From assembly GCA_039881045.1 (NCBI GenBank), contig JAYWVB010000013.1:62001-126000 (forward strand): 64,000 nt of DNA, read 5' to 3'. Below are positions 1-10,869 of the stretch, one piece after another; the first letter of the stretch is position 1, and every line of letters starts with the position of its first letter. The notes beneath the pieces are model-generated. The model saw only the letters and a list, made by a program, of their open reading frames with translations, had not been told where the DNA came from and ran no database searches. Source of the stretch: Chaetomium olivaceum. Lineage: Eukaryota; Ascomycota; Sordariomycetes; Sordariales; Chaetomiaceae. The position numbers were made by a program, and so were the translations under genes.

Positions 1-2300
1 CTTGCATTCCTCACTGGGGAAGCTCTCGAAACTCCTCCGAACGGGTGAGTGGGGTCGTATTTTCTGCCGCCGATAGGCATGTGACAAGAAGCGAACAGTG
101 CAGGGCCAAGCCACCATTAACGGCCATCGGGTACCAGGCGAGAAACGAAGCGAAAAGATTGGGATTGTGGGCCAGGGACCTCATACCCGAATGCGGCCTG
201 TGAGGTGAGCCAGATCGCAGAAGTCGGTATGGTAGGTTCGAATCGATGCGGGATGAGGTCGGACTTTCTGCGCTAGAGGCCTCGATGCAGGGTTCTAGAG
301 GAAGCATGCATGGGTACTCCGTCGCACGTACATGGAAGGCCAGTTTCGAACGACGTTTTATGGCCAAGCGGGGGCCTTCGTCCCAGACTGCGATGGAATG
401 GAAGCATTGTCACGGTAGTGACCTGTCGTGGTGGCGGAGACCGGGACGTGGACGTGCATCATGTGTCGGACGCCGTAGTTTGTTGGAGTTGATAGTTCCC
501 TTCCCTGTAGCAAAACATGAATATTCTTTCGTGTGACTCCACGCTGAGCCCGCAATAAAAAGACTTTACCGCGAAATCCCGTAAGTTGCTTTTACGGTAT
601 GATTTTCCGGCTTCGCCAGAAAGCACATTGCCCATGTCTCTAGAAGGCGGTAAACTCATACTGTATTTCAGTGGTGAGTTGATCGAAGACCCTACCCCAG
701 TTCTACTTCAGTACTAACGCCCACAGTCCGGTTTCGTAGTACCAAATAGTCAAACAAGAGTCATAAATTATACAGCACGCGTTGTTCACTCTGGTAAAGC
801 CACCTTAGCGGTGTACCTGACCCACAGTGGGTATATATTGAACAACTACCAACCACATCTGCACATACTATTCAACGAGCCAAGGTGAAAAAACAAATAA
901 GTAAAGCCGTCGATCCGTCCACGTCCCCTTTCGAACTGTCACTTCCCACCGGAGCTGTTGTGCCGTTGCTCAAACCCTGCTCGATGAAGCTTCTCGTTAA
1001 CGGCACACATTCGGTGTCGTAAACCCATCTCAGGAGCATTGATGTAGATTTATTTGTTGCGAGAGGGTGGGTAGGCCGAGGGGAGGTACGCTCCATGTGT
1101 GATACCGTGGATGTTCTAGTTTGTTTTTGGAAGGCTCGTCAGTACTATTATATCCCACGGAGTTGATTATGTGGAAAGAATGAGGGAGCAATAGAGCATA
1201 CTCGGTCGTGGTTCCGAGACAATTTGGCTGGGCAGCTTTGTCAAGCTTTAGTGCGGCTGCGGGAGAGGTAGGCGGCTTAGTTGACATATTGAGGGAGCGG
1301 ATATATGAAACTGGTTCTGTGAAGTAAACCAGACGACGACCTTAACGGGGCGTTCCAAGGTAACAAGTCTTGGTTTGAAGACAGCACAACTCAAGTTTAC
1401 TCGTAGCAGACATCGGGGAAGTGTGTCGGTTTATATCAACTCGGACCAAACCGCGATATTGAGGGCTGCACACACACATCAGTTATCCATGTGTTGAATT
1501 TTTGTCAAACGTTGAACTTTTGTCGCTGCCCGTGCGCGTCAAGGCGATTTTGGGGGATCCGAAATGAGGCAGAATTTCCGAAATCTACCAAGAATACCCG
1601 GTCACTTTCAACGCTTCCCAGCCAGGGCCTGGACAAACAGCACTGCAAAATGGCTGTTTTTCCCAGGCTTCTTGGTTTCCTTCGCCTTGTAACTCTGTGG
1701 CAGTTCGCGATACCGCTGGTCGGCAAAGCGGAATTGGGCCAATGCGCGGACGAATCTCGTGTTTCCGGGCCGTCGTGCCGGAGTGGTGACCGGTGAACCA
1801 ATCACGCATAGGTAGTTATCGGTGACAGAAGTCCGCTTGGCGGCTCGACCAAAGTACTCCGGACGACGAGCGTTCGTTACCTGGTGGTTCGGTGATCTGC
1901 GATGTTCTTTCTCTGTGCCACCAGGGACAGAGCCTCTAAGTTCGGACTTGCCATTCTGACAGCTTCACGTGTCTCAGCCATGTTCCAACCCATCCAGGTC
2001 GAATAAGGAATATCAGAAATTGATCGGTGAATTATTAACAAGTAAGTCCTCATCTTGTTTCGTTTTGCAACCTTTTTTTTGGGAGGTACCCAGTTCTGTT
2101 TCTTTTTTTGGTTTTTGAAGGGGCAGTGGTCACGTGAAACGGGCAACCACAGAAAGATGCCACCCCCGCCAGAATGTTTCACACCTATGGGTAATTACCG
2201 ATCTAACTGTACCTTGGTTGCTTGGCCTGTACCCGACTTCCTCCATCTCGTGCCGCGTTGATGCGGCTTAGGTATTTCCGCACATATCGCTTGTCGATCA
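1..2300. other. Gene-free region
   Basis: No reading frame here resembles a protein I recognise and no convincing exon chain with fungal splice sites appears on either strand. The only local structure seen is an imperfect 18-base direct repeat near 1492-1527. The segment borders decayed biosynthetic genes, so it may be old relic sequence, but nothing in it proves that. Confidence 0.5.
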
Positions 2301-2335
2301 CCGGTGCAGAATATAGATCTGTCCCGGAACTGTAT

Positions 2336-3775
2336 TCACCCCTCGCGGGGAGGTAACCATGCGAGCCACGCCCTCGTCATCGACGACACCATCAAGCAGG
2401 GCGCTGACACGTGCCAGCGCGCTTGCCGGATGTTCGATAGCGTAGGCCACGGCGCGTTACCTCCACCGGGAAAAGGTCTCCATGACCTGCGCACCCATCT
2501 TGTTGAAAAATTGATTAAAGGTCGGCCCGCGCGCATTGACGAAGTCAAAGTCCCCGTCAGTGCAGAAAATTCCTCCACCATAACGGCGAGGATGGTCTTG
2601 GAAAGGTAGTCGACGGGCAGTACGGCCGACAAGTCAGCGTCCAGCGACGGGAAGGCGCCCATTCCGAGACTACCGGCCATTAGGTTCTCCAGGAAGTCGC
2701 CGCGGTCGTGTCGGGGGTGGCCAGTGGCCGACGAGGCGGCAACAAAGGGCAGGCGGTAGACGGACGTTTTCCCGTCGAGACAGTGGAGATGAGGTACACA
2801 GTCCTGCCGCGGCCACGAGAGGCTAGGCGCAGGACCTCATGAGTGCTAATGATGTTAGGCCGACAAAGTCGTCCAGCCAGCGCACCCAGTGGACAAGCGC
2901 GCCCGAGTGGCAGATGGCGTCCACGCGGTCCGTGAGGTCCTCGAACGCGTCTCGGGACAGACCGAAAATAGCCTGTGCCATTCCGCTCAGGACGACGGTG
3001 TGTACCAGGGGCGCGTAGCCGGGCTTCCAGAGGCTGTAGTCGGCGAACGTGGTCACCAGACGCTGCATGGCTTGTTTCTCATTGTCGGTGCGCACTAGGC
3101 AATGGACGGCCACCCGCAGCTCGAGCAGCTCCCGCGCGATGAAGGCACTAACGAAGCCGGTAACACCGGTGATGAACACGGACTCAAGAGGAGCGGTGTT
3201 GTGAGTGGCATTTTCGAATTTGTGGCCCGGGTTCAGACAGCCTTCAAGTTTTTTATGACGGCCGTATCGAGCCAAGATATCGGCGCCTCGGATACTGACG
3301 ATGTAGGTGTTGTATTATCTGGGTAAATCGGCCCTTGCTCATCCGAATGCGACTCTGCTGCTTTGCTCTCTTCTGTCTGCAACTGCATCTGCGTCCGTGT
3401 TCGTATTTCTGACAGCAGGAACCGGCTGAGCAGTATTGGATCGCGATACTGGAAGACGAACCTCGCCGTGAGTGTCAGCTCTGTCAGGTTCACCAGTTGG
3501 TTGCGGACAAGGACTGCGGTCAACGAGTCGATCCTGATGTCCTGCAGAGGCAGGGAAACATCATATCATCCGGTCGTGCAAAGCCCAACGCCTTGGCCAC
3601 GGTTTCTTGGACTGTTCGCAGCATAATGTGGAAGTGCTGTTCGCATACCGCTGCGCTCAGCGTCTCTCTCAGGTTACGGCCTCGTAGTAGCCCTGCCTGG
3701 GCCTGGACTCGCCTGCCGCTGCCGCCACCGTCACCGCCCCGGCCCGGCGTGGGTGGGTGCGTGGCGTACTGCCCT
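2336..3775 (-). pseudogene. Relic of a reducing polyketide synthase C-terminus (ACP plus thioester-reductase domain)
   Basis: Reading leftwards, the fragments follow the order expected at the end of an iterative PKS with reductive release. A pre-carrier helix (VQETVAKALGF, about 3605-3640) is followed, after a frame change, by a carrier motif with its phosphopantetheine serine retained (IRIDSLTAVLVRNQL, about 3495-3540). Next comes a Rossmann-fold reductase opening (VFITGVTGFVSAFIARELL, about 3130-3190) with NEKQAMQRL and DAICHSGALVHW, and then the reductase C-terminal piece [14 protein letters not shown] (about 2585-2635). The pieces lie in different frames with stops between them, so no full enzyme can be made. 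Upstream KS, AT and KR domains are not visible. An NRPS-like reductase is a possible alternative, but the carrier sequence fits PKS better. The neighbouring MFS relic supports a dead secondary-metabolite cluster. Confidence 0.75.
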
Positions 3776-4075
3776 TGTACGTTATACGTCGTACGTTGAC
3801 AAGTGGTTTTCCCGGCGCAAAGGTCCCGCGTACGGCATAGCGTGGAGCGCCGCAGAGTTCGGCGGTGTTGTTCCCCCCCCCAACCCCCCAGGCCCCGCCC
3901 GACAGTGTTGGGTTCCGGACGACCGCGAGAATATCGGCCGGCATTTTGTTTGTGTGCCCGGCCCCCCCGGCCCCCTTCATCAAGCCCAGACTTCCGTATA
4001 TGGCCAATCCTCACAACCCCCAAGAAGCGCTTTGATTCGTCAAGTCTGGGCGATTTATCTTACACCGAACGGCGA

Positions 4076-4658
4076 ACGTAATCGAGGCAACTGGCTATTT
4101 CCTGCCGGGCATCTACCTGCCCACCTATGCCCACGAGACCTTTGGTACTTCGACTTTTACGTCCGCGCTGACGCTCATGCTGATCAATATCTCCGTGACG
4201 ACCGACCTTGTGATCATGGGCTCGATGATTGACACGCTCCAAGTCAGCATGTGCATTATCACCGCGGCGGTTGGTGTGTCCGCATTAGTTTTATTAGTCT
4301 GGGGCCTTGCGGAATCTATTACTCTTCTGTACGCCTTCTAGACCTTGTAAGGCATATTTTCCGGATCCTGAGCATCAACGTGGGCGGGAATCATGAAAGA
4401 AGTATCCCAGAATGGCGAAAACGAAGGCTATGGCCATATTGACTTGGTGATGGTGTAGGGCCACTTCTCCGTAGGGCGAGCAGACGGAAACGTCATCTCC
4501 GGGCCCTTGAGCAGCGCTCTCATTATGGATATGCCATAGAAAGGGCCGGTGATGGGAGGCTACGGAAGTGGATATGGCGTGCTGATTGTGTATACTGGCC
4601 TGACGGCCGTGTTGAGTAGAGTGAGCTTCCTGTGCAAGTGCCTGGGTCTGCTTTAAGT
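4076..4658 (+). pseudogene. Relic of an MFS transporter, C-terminal half
   Basis: One frame reads as the second six-helix half of an MFS carrier of the monocarboxylate-transporter type. It starts with ATGYFLPGIYLPTYAHETFG (a typical TM7), continues through hydrophobic helices such as VSALVLLVWGLAESITLLYAF, and ends GVLIVYTGLTAVLS. The frame is broken by several in-frame stops (TAG at about 4339 and 4456, TGA at about 4369, TAG at about 4538). Two of them sit where Trp would be expected, so G:C to A:T change (RIP-like) is plausible. The first half of the transporter is not recognisable upstream. It lies divergent from the PKS relic, the usual arrangement of an efflux pump in a metabolite cluster. 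Confidence 0.7.
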
Positions 4659-5049
4659 CGGGTGTAGTCGAGTCTGTCCTACATCAGGAGCTTATATGAC
4701 CAGGATCTCGCTCGCATCCCCTCCAAATACCTAATGGTCCCCAGTTTTACCTCCGCCATGCCGACCCCGGAACGGCTAATATCATGATATCTGAGCATGG
4801 AGGCCGTGTGATTGGGAAATCCCTTTTGTCCGGACCTCGCGTCAGGGGGTTATCTAACATTCACGGGCTCAGTCGAATCGCTTCACGGTAACATGAGCAG
4901 CTAGGATCAATTATTGAGTGTCTCCGCAAACAAGACTTTCAAACGAATACCACACTATGTTGTTCCTTCGAACCGACAGGCTTTGACCGAGTCCCCACTA
5001 GCAGGCCCCCACAGCTGCAACATGGATACACATACACAGTAGCCTCGAT
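4659..5049. other. Intergenic spacer
   Basis: No gene or repeat seen. It contains the 3' flank of the minus-strand exonuclease gene. Confidence 0.5.
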
Positions 5050-6487
5050 TTACCCTGCCGTACCGGAAGCCGAGACAGCGACCAGCGAAGTAGGAATGCT
5101 CAGATCTCTAATGAAGGCGTTGACGAGGTCCCTGGCGGCAAGAGCATCCTCCAAGCTGTCATGGCCCTTCTTGCCCACCTGAATGGCCCGCCCTAAGTGC
5201 TTCATGGTAAGCGCCTTGAGCGACATCCCATCGGGGTTGTTTTTGCGACGTGGCTGCTTATTGCCCGGCACTCTTTGCATGGGCTTGGCTCCTTCCTTTG
5301 GCTTGTCCGTTTCCTTGACCTCAGTCCCCTCGTTGAGCTTCGCCCCTCCTTTGTCGCTGAGCTCATCGTCATCCTCGGCCTCATTGGGCTGCCCGCCCTC
5401 CTCGAATTCCCCCTTCTTGGCCTCCTCTTCTTCCCTCTTCTTTTTCTCTTCTTCCGCTTTCAACTCCGCCTTCTTCCGCCGAGATGTTTCGATAAGAAGG
5501 GAATCGACCACCCGGTGGTGGATCCATCGGAGGGATAACAAGTCGCTCTGGGCTCCGTGTCCTACGACGATGGTGGAGGGTCCAACGTATCGAAAGATAG
5601 CCCTGCGAGCGGCGGGTTTACCGAAAATACACTTGTGGTTACGGCGCGCCCTCTCCATGTCGCCTCTTGTAATGCCAGACCATCGCGTATTGTAGTGCAT
5701 CATCGGAATGTCGGGATAGACCAGGCTGTCGATGAGAGTTTGACCAGTGAAGTAGTCGACAAGGGTGAGCCGGATAAGTTCGCTATCGCCGTCAAAAGCA
5801 GTGCCCATCTCACAGTCGATAGCGACTGCCGCGCGATGACTGGGTTTGATCCCCGGAGCGGTGGCGTGAAACTGCCAGCGGCGCTCGTTTGCTCCGCCCT
5901 CATCATCTCGCACGTCGTGGTCCTCCTTGGCCATGCAAGGGTCTTCGTTGACATGCCTCGCGCAGCATGTCCACTCCTGATAATGGCCAACGTCAGTTTT
6001 GCCTCTAGTAACTGTGGCTTGGTAGTAAATGCCTTACCTTGTAGACCAACTTGCCGGGGTGAAACTTGCAGCGCAGTGGTTTTGGCCTCGCAACATCAGC
6101 GCGAGGGAGGGTTGGGTTTTCGGGCTCTTGAGAGTCGCTACTCTCGGCTTTCGGTTGTTCGTTGTCGGTACGTTCGCTCTGGAAGTTTCTAATGCGAGGT
6201 GGCTTTCCAACTGTACAACACGTATCTCAGTAAGGTCACCGTATTTGGCCGGTACCCTATCGGTGTTGTCAGACTTACTTTTGATCCCGCATGTAGTGCA
6301 TCGTCTCTTTTGATCAAGTTCAATATCGGTTAGTTTGTCAATGACATAGCCAGCCCCGCTTCAATGCTTCGGTTGAGGCCACCGCGTTGCTCAGCTGCTC
6401 AAGCGTCTCCGCATTTAGTGGAATGGCGCCGGTGGTGGTGAGCACCGTACCTTCCTTGAGAGTTGAGAACGCGCCGTTTTGAGCCAT
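5050..6487 (-). CDS. RNA exonuclease of the REXO/Rex3 type (DEDDh), three exons
   Basis: Exons 6279-6487, 6038-6210 and 5050-5976 (introns 6211-6278 and 5977-6037, both GT..AG). The last exon carries the DEDDh exonuclease: motif I AIDCEMG, motif II VGHGAQSDLLSLRW, motif III KKGHDSLEDALAARD. A Lys/Glu-rich insertion of about 90 residues separates motifs II and III. The first two exons encode Cys/His clusters (RRCTTCG, CKFHPG, then EWTCCARHV), the zinc-binding N-terminus known from fungal relatives. Such enzymes trim 3' ends of rRNA, snRNA or tRNA precursors. One base is out of register inside exon 1: the frame from ATG 6487 leaves the conserved AGYVIDKL frame at the C-run 6354-6357, and removing one base would restore it. 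This is either a sequencing error or a disabling mutation. Family assignment is firm; the exact orthologue is not. Confidence 0.82.
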
Positions 6488-7259
6488 GGTCAATGTTTTA
6501 GATGCAAAAACTTTGTATCGTGATACAAGGCCGCACAGGACTCCAAGGTGATACGCCTTTTAAGCGCTGGGATGGGGCAGGTAGGGGAGGGAATCAGGGG
6601 CGGCCGCTCAAGGCAGCAAGGCTGACTTGTTTGAAGCCCAACAAGCGTTTGCATGTTGCACAGAGGCTGCACGTGATGGAACACTGGGATTGCAGAGGTT
6701 GCTTTGCTCCAATTCACACAGGCAAGTTGCAATTGCCCCATGCAGACGGCCACACACGATAGGTTCAACGCCGCCCTCGGTTGCTGGACCCGCAATCCAT
6801 TGAACCAAAGCGAGGCCAACTTGACTGTTTTGGGGTGCCTGCCATTACCCAAGGCTGTCTCACCAGAGCTTCAAGTAGCAACTTGCCCGATTTACCATTT
6901 CAAGGCGGCTACGGGGTTAGATTGAAGAAAACTGCGATACTCTCGCCACCTGGCTTGCAACGCAGAGGCAATGGAAGAGAACAGCGTCTGGGCTCGCAGG
7001 TAGAAAAACCTATAGTTAAGAAAATGGAATCTGGAAGGAACACTCAGCAATTACACCATGGTAAGGCGCGGTCAAGGCCCCCAAACACAAATTTGACCTC
7101 TGAGTTGCTGCAGTGGGTTTTCTTGGGGCAGATTCTGCAAGGTCTTCGACTCTTCGGTCTTACACGGTCCACTGCGCGCACTCAGGCGTCCGCAAGTGAC
7201 CTGGAGAATACAGAACCTTCAAGCTACAAAAATCTCCAACACCATTTCACCACGTTCAT
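6488..7259. other. Intergenic region
   Basis: Open frames exist but none has domain-like composition. It holds the promoter of the exonuclease gene and the 3' flank of the GH79 gene. Confidence 0.5.
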
Positions 7260-8858
7260 CTACCGCAAATACACCAACAACGCCTCAGCCGCCTTGACCT
7301 CGAACGCCGCGTGCCCATTTTCCACCTTGGTCGTCTCAAACACCTCCGCCCCCGCAACCACACACGTGCCATCCGTCCACTTCTGCCCGCCAAACGAGAT
7401 CTCATCCCCCCGATCCGCCCTCGCCAGCGAACTCGCCGCAGTCAACCTCTTCGCCCGCACGCTCGCCACCGCCCCCAACCCCGTCAGCGTAAACACCTGC
7501 ACCCCTCGTCTTGCCCCACTGCTGGCATAATACTCCGAATTATACAACAACGCCCGCAACGGCTTCCCCTCGCCATCAAACACCACATACGCCGCATCAT
7601 TCGTATTCCCCGCGTCCAGCGCCGTGATGGTGCGCGCGCCCGCCATCAGCGCCACGGCGGCGGTCGCGCCGTAGTAGGGCGCGCCCATGCTGTAGCGGCC
7701 CCAGAAACAGTACTGGGCAGTTGCCGACCGTGCCGTGGTGGAAATACACGCGCGAGATGTTGGTCGTGGCGGCGCGCAGCGTGTAGTCCATGGTCCAGAG
7801 CGCCGCGCCCCAGGTCGGGGAGACGTTGGCGGCGCCGCCGCCGGAGACTGTAGGGGTGGGTCGGTGAGTCAGTGGGGGGGATTTGGGGTGCAGGCAGGGG
7901 GGAAAGGGGCTGGGAAGGGGGGAGAGCATACCGGAGTTGGTCTCGCCGAGGATGTATTCCTTGCCGGTTTGTTGCTTGACCGCGGCGACGTCGGCCGCGA
8001 ACATGCTGCGGACGTTGCTGGCTGTTTGGGAGTGCGTCTGCAACTTCTGGATGTCCCCCCCAGGGTAGTTGTGGTGGGCGTAGTGCCGCACGTATTGCTT
8101 CGATGTTGCGTTCTCTTTTGCGATCAACTGCGCGGCTCCCCATTGCGGCGGGGCTTGGTTCCAGTTCCCGGCTTGGATGATATTGTTCTTGCCCACGGCA
8201 CTGCCAACCCGGATATTCCAGTCTACCTGCGACGAAGCATCGACAGACGGGTTCCACGTTCCTTGGGCAATGGGCTGACCATCCTTGGGATAGTCTGGTA
8301 CCAGTAAGCAGTTGGAAGTACTCTTTATCATATTTTGCTTACACTCAGGCTCGTTTCCCAACTCAATGGCCAGGAGGTTCTTGACTTCAGCTACAGCCAC
8401 CTTTGCAGCCGCAATCGTGTTGTCGATATTATTCTTCCCTCGATTCAAGCCAACCACAACGCTCCCGGGATATGTGCCCGCGAGAGTCATGAATCTTGGT
8501 CCAAACGTCAATGTCATAGGAGCATCAGCCGGATTCGCGACAGAATACACGACGTAGGCCGAAGTCGACGCGTCAAAGGATGCTCTATCCTGCGTCGTCC
8601 CGCCAATGCGGATCGGCGGCCAGACCCCAGTGAGGTCCTTCCAGTTCGACAGACATTGATTTGTTGTCGGGTGACGTTGGTTAGATACGACGGAAAGGCA
8701 AAGAACTCAAAGGAGATGCCTAGGGGCGCTGGGTCAAGTGGCGCGTACGAGTGTCCTCCTGCGCCGGCCTTGCTCGGGATAGCAAAAGTGACGGCGGCAT
8801 TGACCGCTTGAGGGATCATTGCGGCGCAAAGCACCGCTAATTGTGCGATTCTTGCCAT
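7260..8858 (-). CDS. Secreted beta-glucuronidase-like glycoside hydrolase (GH79 type)
   Basis: Starts at 8858 with a signal peptide (MARIAQLAVLCAAMIPQAVNA), so the product is probably secreted. The body reads WPPIRIGGTTQDRASF, then a catalytic region with AIELGNEPE (acid/base Glu) and ILGETNS (nucleophile candidate), interrupted by an intron at 7848-7931. The C-terminus has the beta-sandwich typical of fungal GH79 proteins (RYSMGAPYYGA onward). These enzymes remove glucuronic acid from arabinogalactan-type glycans. Two single-base register changes are apparent: at the G-run 8669-8671 (one base short) and at the G-run 7715-7717 (one base too many, where NCQYCFWG would be expected). Both are homopolymers, so sequencing error is as likely as true inactivation. 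Length after correction would be about 500 residues, normal for the family. Confidence 0.78.
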
Positions 8859-9407
8859 CAGGACGACGTTTAGAAAATGTATTGCTTGGAGGCAGATGAG
8901 AGGGCTGGAACCACTATTTGTGTAGCAGGCAGGACATCCAGATATCTACCTACCTGTTCTGGGACGCGGTTTCATTTTACCTCATGAACGTGCGTCTCGG
9001 TGTTTTGGCCACCGATGTGACGCAAGGTTGCGACCTTTTTGGTTCCAATTCTCCCGAGTCTCGCCTGCTCTCTGCCGTCCTGCACTTTTCGGTTTGGCCA
9101 ATCTGCGGGGAAGCAGTGCTCTCGGATAACACCTTGAACCGTTGCCCTTGGCTGCTTTGATAGGTGCTTTTCAGATTGTCCGCCGTCCACGGTATATTAC
9201 AAACGGAAGCATATAAGGACTCGCTCAGGGCCCCGACAAGGCCTCAGACCACCCTCGATTAACAATACCACGCTACAGTTACATTCATATTTAAAACCAT
9301 TCGAGGAAACCATCAATCTTTTCTTGTACTCTACAGGGAGCCTTATAACAAAATAAACAGTTCGAACGTTTTAGAACGCCAACTCTCACAATCAGACAAC
9401 GGATACT
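8859..9407. other. Intergenic region
   Basis: Promoter side of the GH79 gene and 3' flank of the next minus-strand gene. No further feature recognised. Confidence 0.5.
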
Positions 9408-10436
9408 CTACATGAACTTACTCTCCTTCTTTTGTCTTTTCATCCTATGATTTGCAGGAATGGGTCTCTCCCGAGGGTCCTCATCACGCTTCCTTTTACG
9501 CCTCCTCGGCGCCCGTAGACCGGCAACAGCATAATCCAAGCGCTGCCGGAGATCTCTCGACTTATTCAGCGGCCCCTTGCAAGCATCAAGCACATCCCTA
9601 CCAACCTCGCCAAGATCCAACTGCTCCCGGGAGATGGAGAAAGCCCCGTCCGCAACGGTCAGGGTCTCTCCGGGGCGGGGCATTCTGTCAAGCATAGTCA
9701 GCACAGCCATGGTCCGCCGCATCATCTGCTGGTACATATCGATGACTGCGCTCTCCTCCCGCTCCGCAACCCGTATGGCCGTGTACGCCGCCTCCAGCTG
9801 GCGAAAGAACAGCTTGGGAACCATCGTTAAACACGGACGCCTCTTTGGGTTGTCAAATTTCGCCTCCAGCTTCCACACAGCTTTGACTGCTGCCTCAATC
9901 GCCAGCTTGAGCACCTTCTTCTGCTGACGCAGCTCCCAACCGAGATGCTGCACCTCCGTGCGGTCCCCGCGGAGTCCACGGCCTTCCTCGTCTGTCGGCG
10001 CGGCGTCGGTGATGGTCGCCGAGTATAAGAGCTCCGCCGCGGGGTAGTAGGGCAACCGGTTTTGGTTTTCCCATGGGAGGGCGTTGCTACCCAGCAGGAT
10101 GGTGCTGATGGGATGGTACTCGTGGACCTGGAAGAAGTTGGGGCAACGGCTCTCGGGCCACCAGGTGTCCTGCGGGATTATGTCGCCGTTCTCCCGGAAC
10201 CACTGGCATTTGGTCGTCTGGTGGCATGTCACGCAGCATCCATGCCACGCGCAGGAGTCGAACGGTGGGAGCCCTGGGATTCGGGGCGGGGTGGCTCTTG
10301 AGGTTGTGCATTGACAGTCTACGCTGCTGGTGGGAGAGGTAAAGTCGCCGGGTCCGTCGTCGTGACCGAAGGGGTCTATGGTCATGTGGACTCGCACATC
10401 GTGCTTTGAGAAATGGATGAGGCGGACTTTGCACAT
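9408..10436 (-). CDS. Hypothetical protein, Cys-rich N-terminus and basic C-terminus
   Basis: An uninterrupted 342-codon frame starting MCKVRLIHFSKHDVRVH. The N-terminal third has clustered Cys and His (QCTTS, SCAWHGCCVTCHQTTKCQW), which could bind metal. The middle is helical and charged (EVQHLGWELRQQKKVLKLAIEAAVKAVWKLEAKF), and the C-terminus ends in strongly basic stretches (RRRKRKR and KRQKK) that look like nuclear localisation signals. I do not recognise the family. Codon composition, length and absence of stops argue for a real gene, and a nuclear role would be an inference from the basic tail only. The start could also lie at the internal methionine MTIDPFG. Confidence 0.6.
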   Translation of the reverse strand: MCKVRLIHFSKHDVRVHMTIDPFGHDDGPGDFTSPTSSVDCQCTTSRATPPRIPGLPPFDSCAWHGCCVTCHQTTKCQWFRENGDIIPQDTWWPESRCPNFFQVHEYHPISTILLGSNALPWENQNRLPYYPAAELLYSATITDAAPTDEEGRGLRGDRTEVQHLGWELRQQKKVLKLAIEAAVKAVWKLEAKFDNPKRRPCLTMVPKLFFRQLEAAYTAIRVAEREESAVIDMYQQMMRRTMAVLTMLDRMPRPGETLTVADGAFSISREQLDLGEVGRDVLDACKGPLNKSRDLRQRLDYAVAGLRAPRRRKRKRDEDPRERPIPANHRMKRQKKESKFM

Positions 10437-10869
10437 ATTGGCTGTTGGTTAGGAGCCGATTGACACCAAGGGACCTTGAAACTTTGAAATCCAGCTTTCT
10501 GAAACGGGCCGCGCGAACTAGACGACGACAGAACAAGCACCATGATCTGGGACTAGGGCTGAAAATCTTTTAAGTACGATGGCCCCCTTTTTTGTCGGTT
10601 ACGGGGTGGCCGGGTCCTTTGTTGGGAATTGACTAGAGCTTTCAACCATCGTCAACTTATCATGTTGTTCTGGAAGTTGAACATGGCCATTGTCGACCGT
10701 CTGCCGTTCCATTGTTGCATGTATTCGGTAGTACCGAGGTACAGATATCTAAGTTAGCACAGCATTTACGCCAGTTGGCCGATATACTGCCACCATTGTA
10801 GTTTTAGAAAATTCGGGACTGAGTCCTTCCCTCCTATTTGGTCGACGGTTTTATAAAGGATCGTCCTAG
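10437..10869. other. Intergenic region
   Basis: Upstream flank of the hypothetical gene to the left and 3' flank of the F-box gene. Nothing else seen. Confidence 0.5.

Noticed and set aside
6781..7530. 249-codon plus-strand frame
   Set aside because: It runs antisense into the GH79 gene and its upstream half has no recognisable motif.
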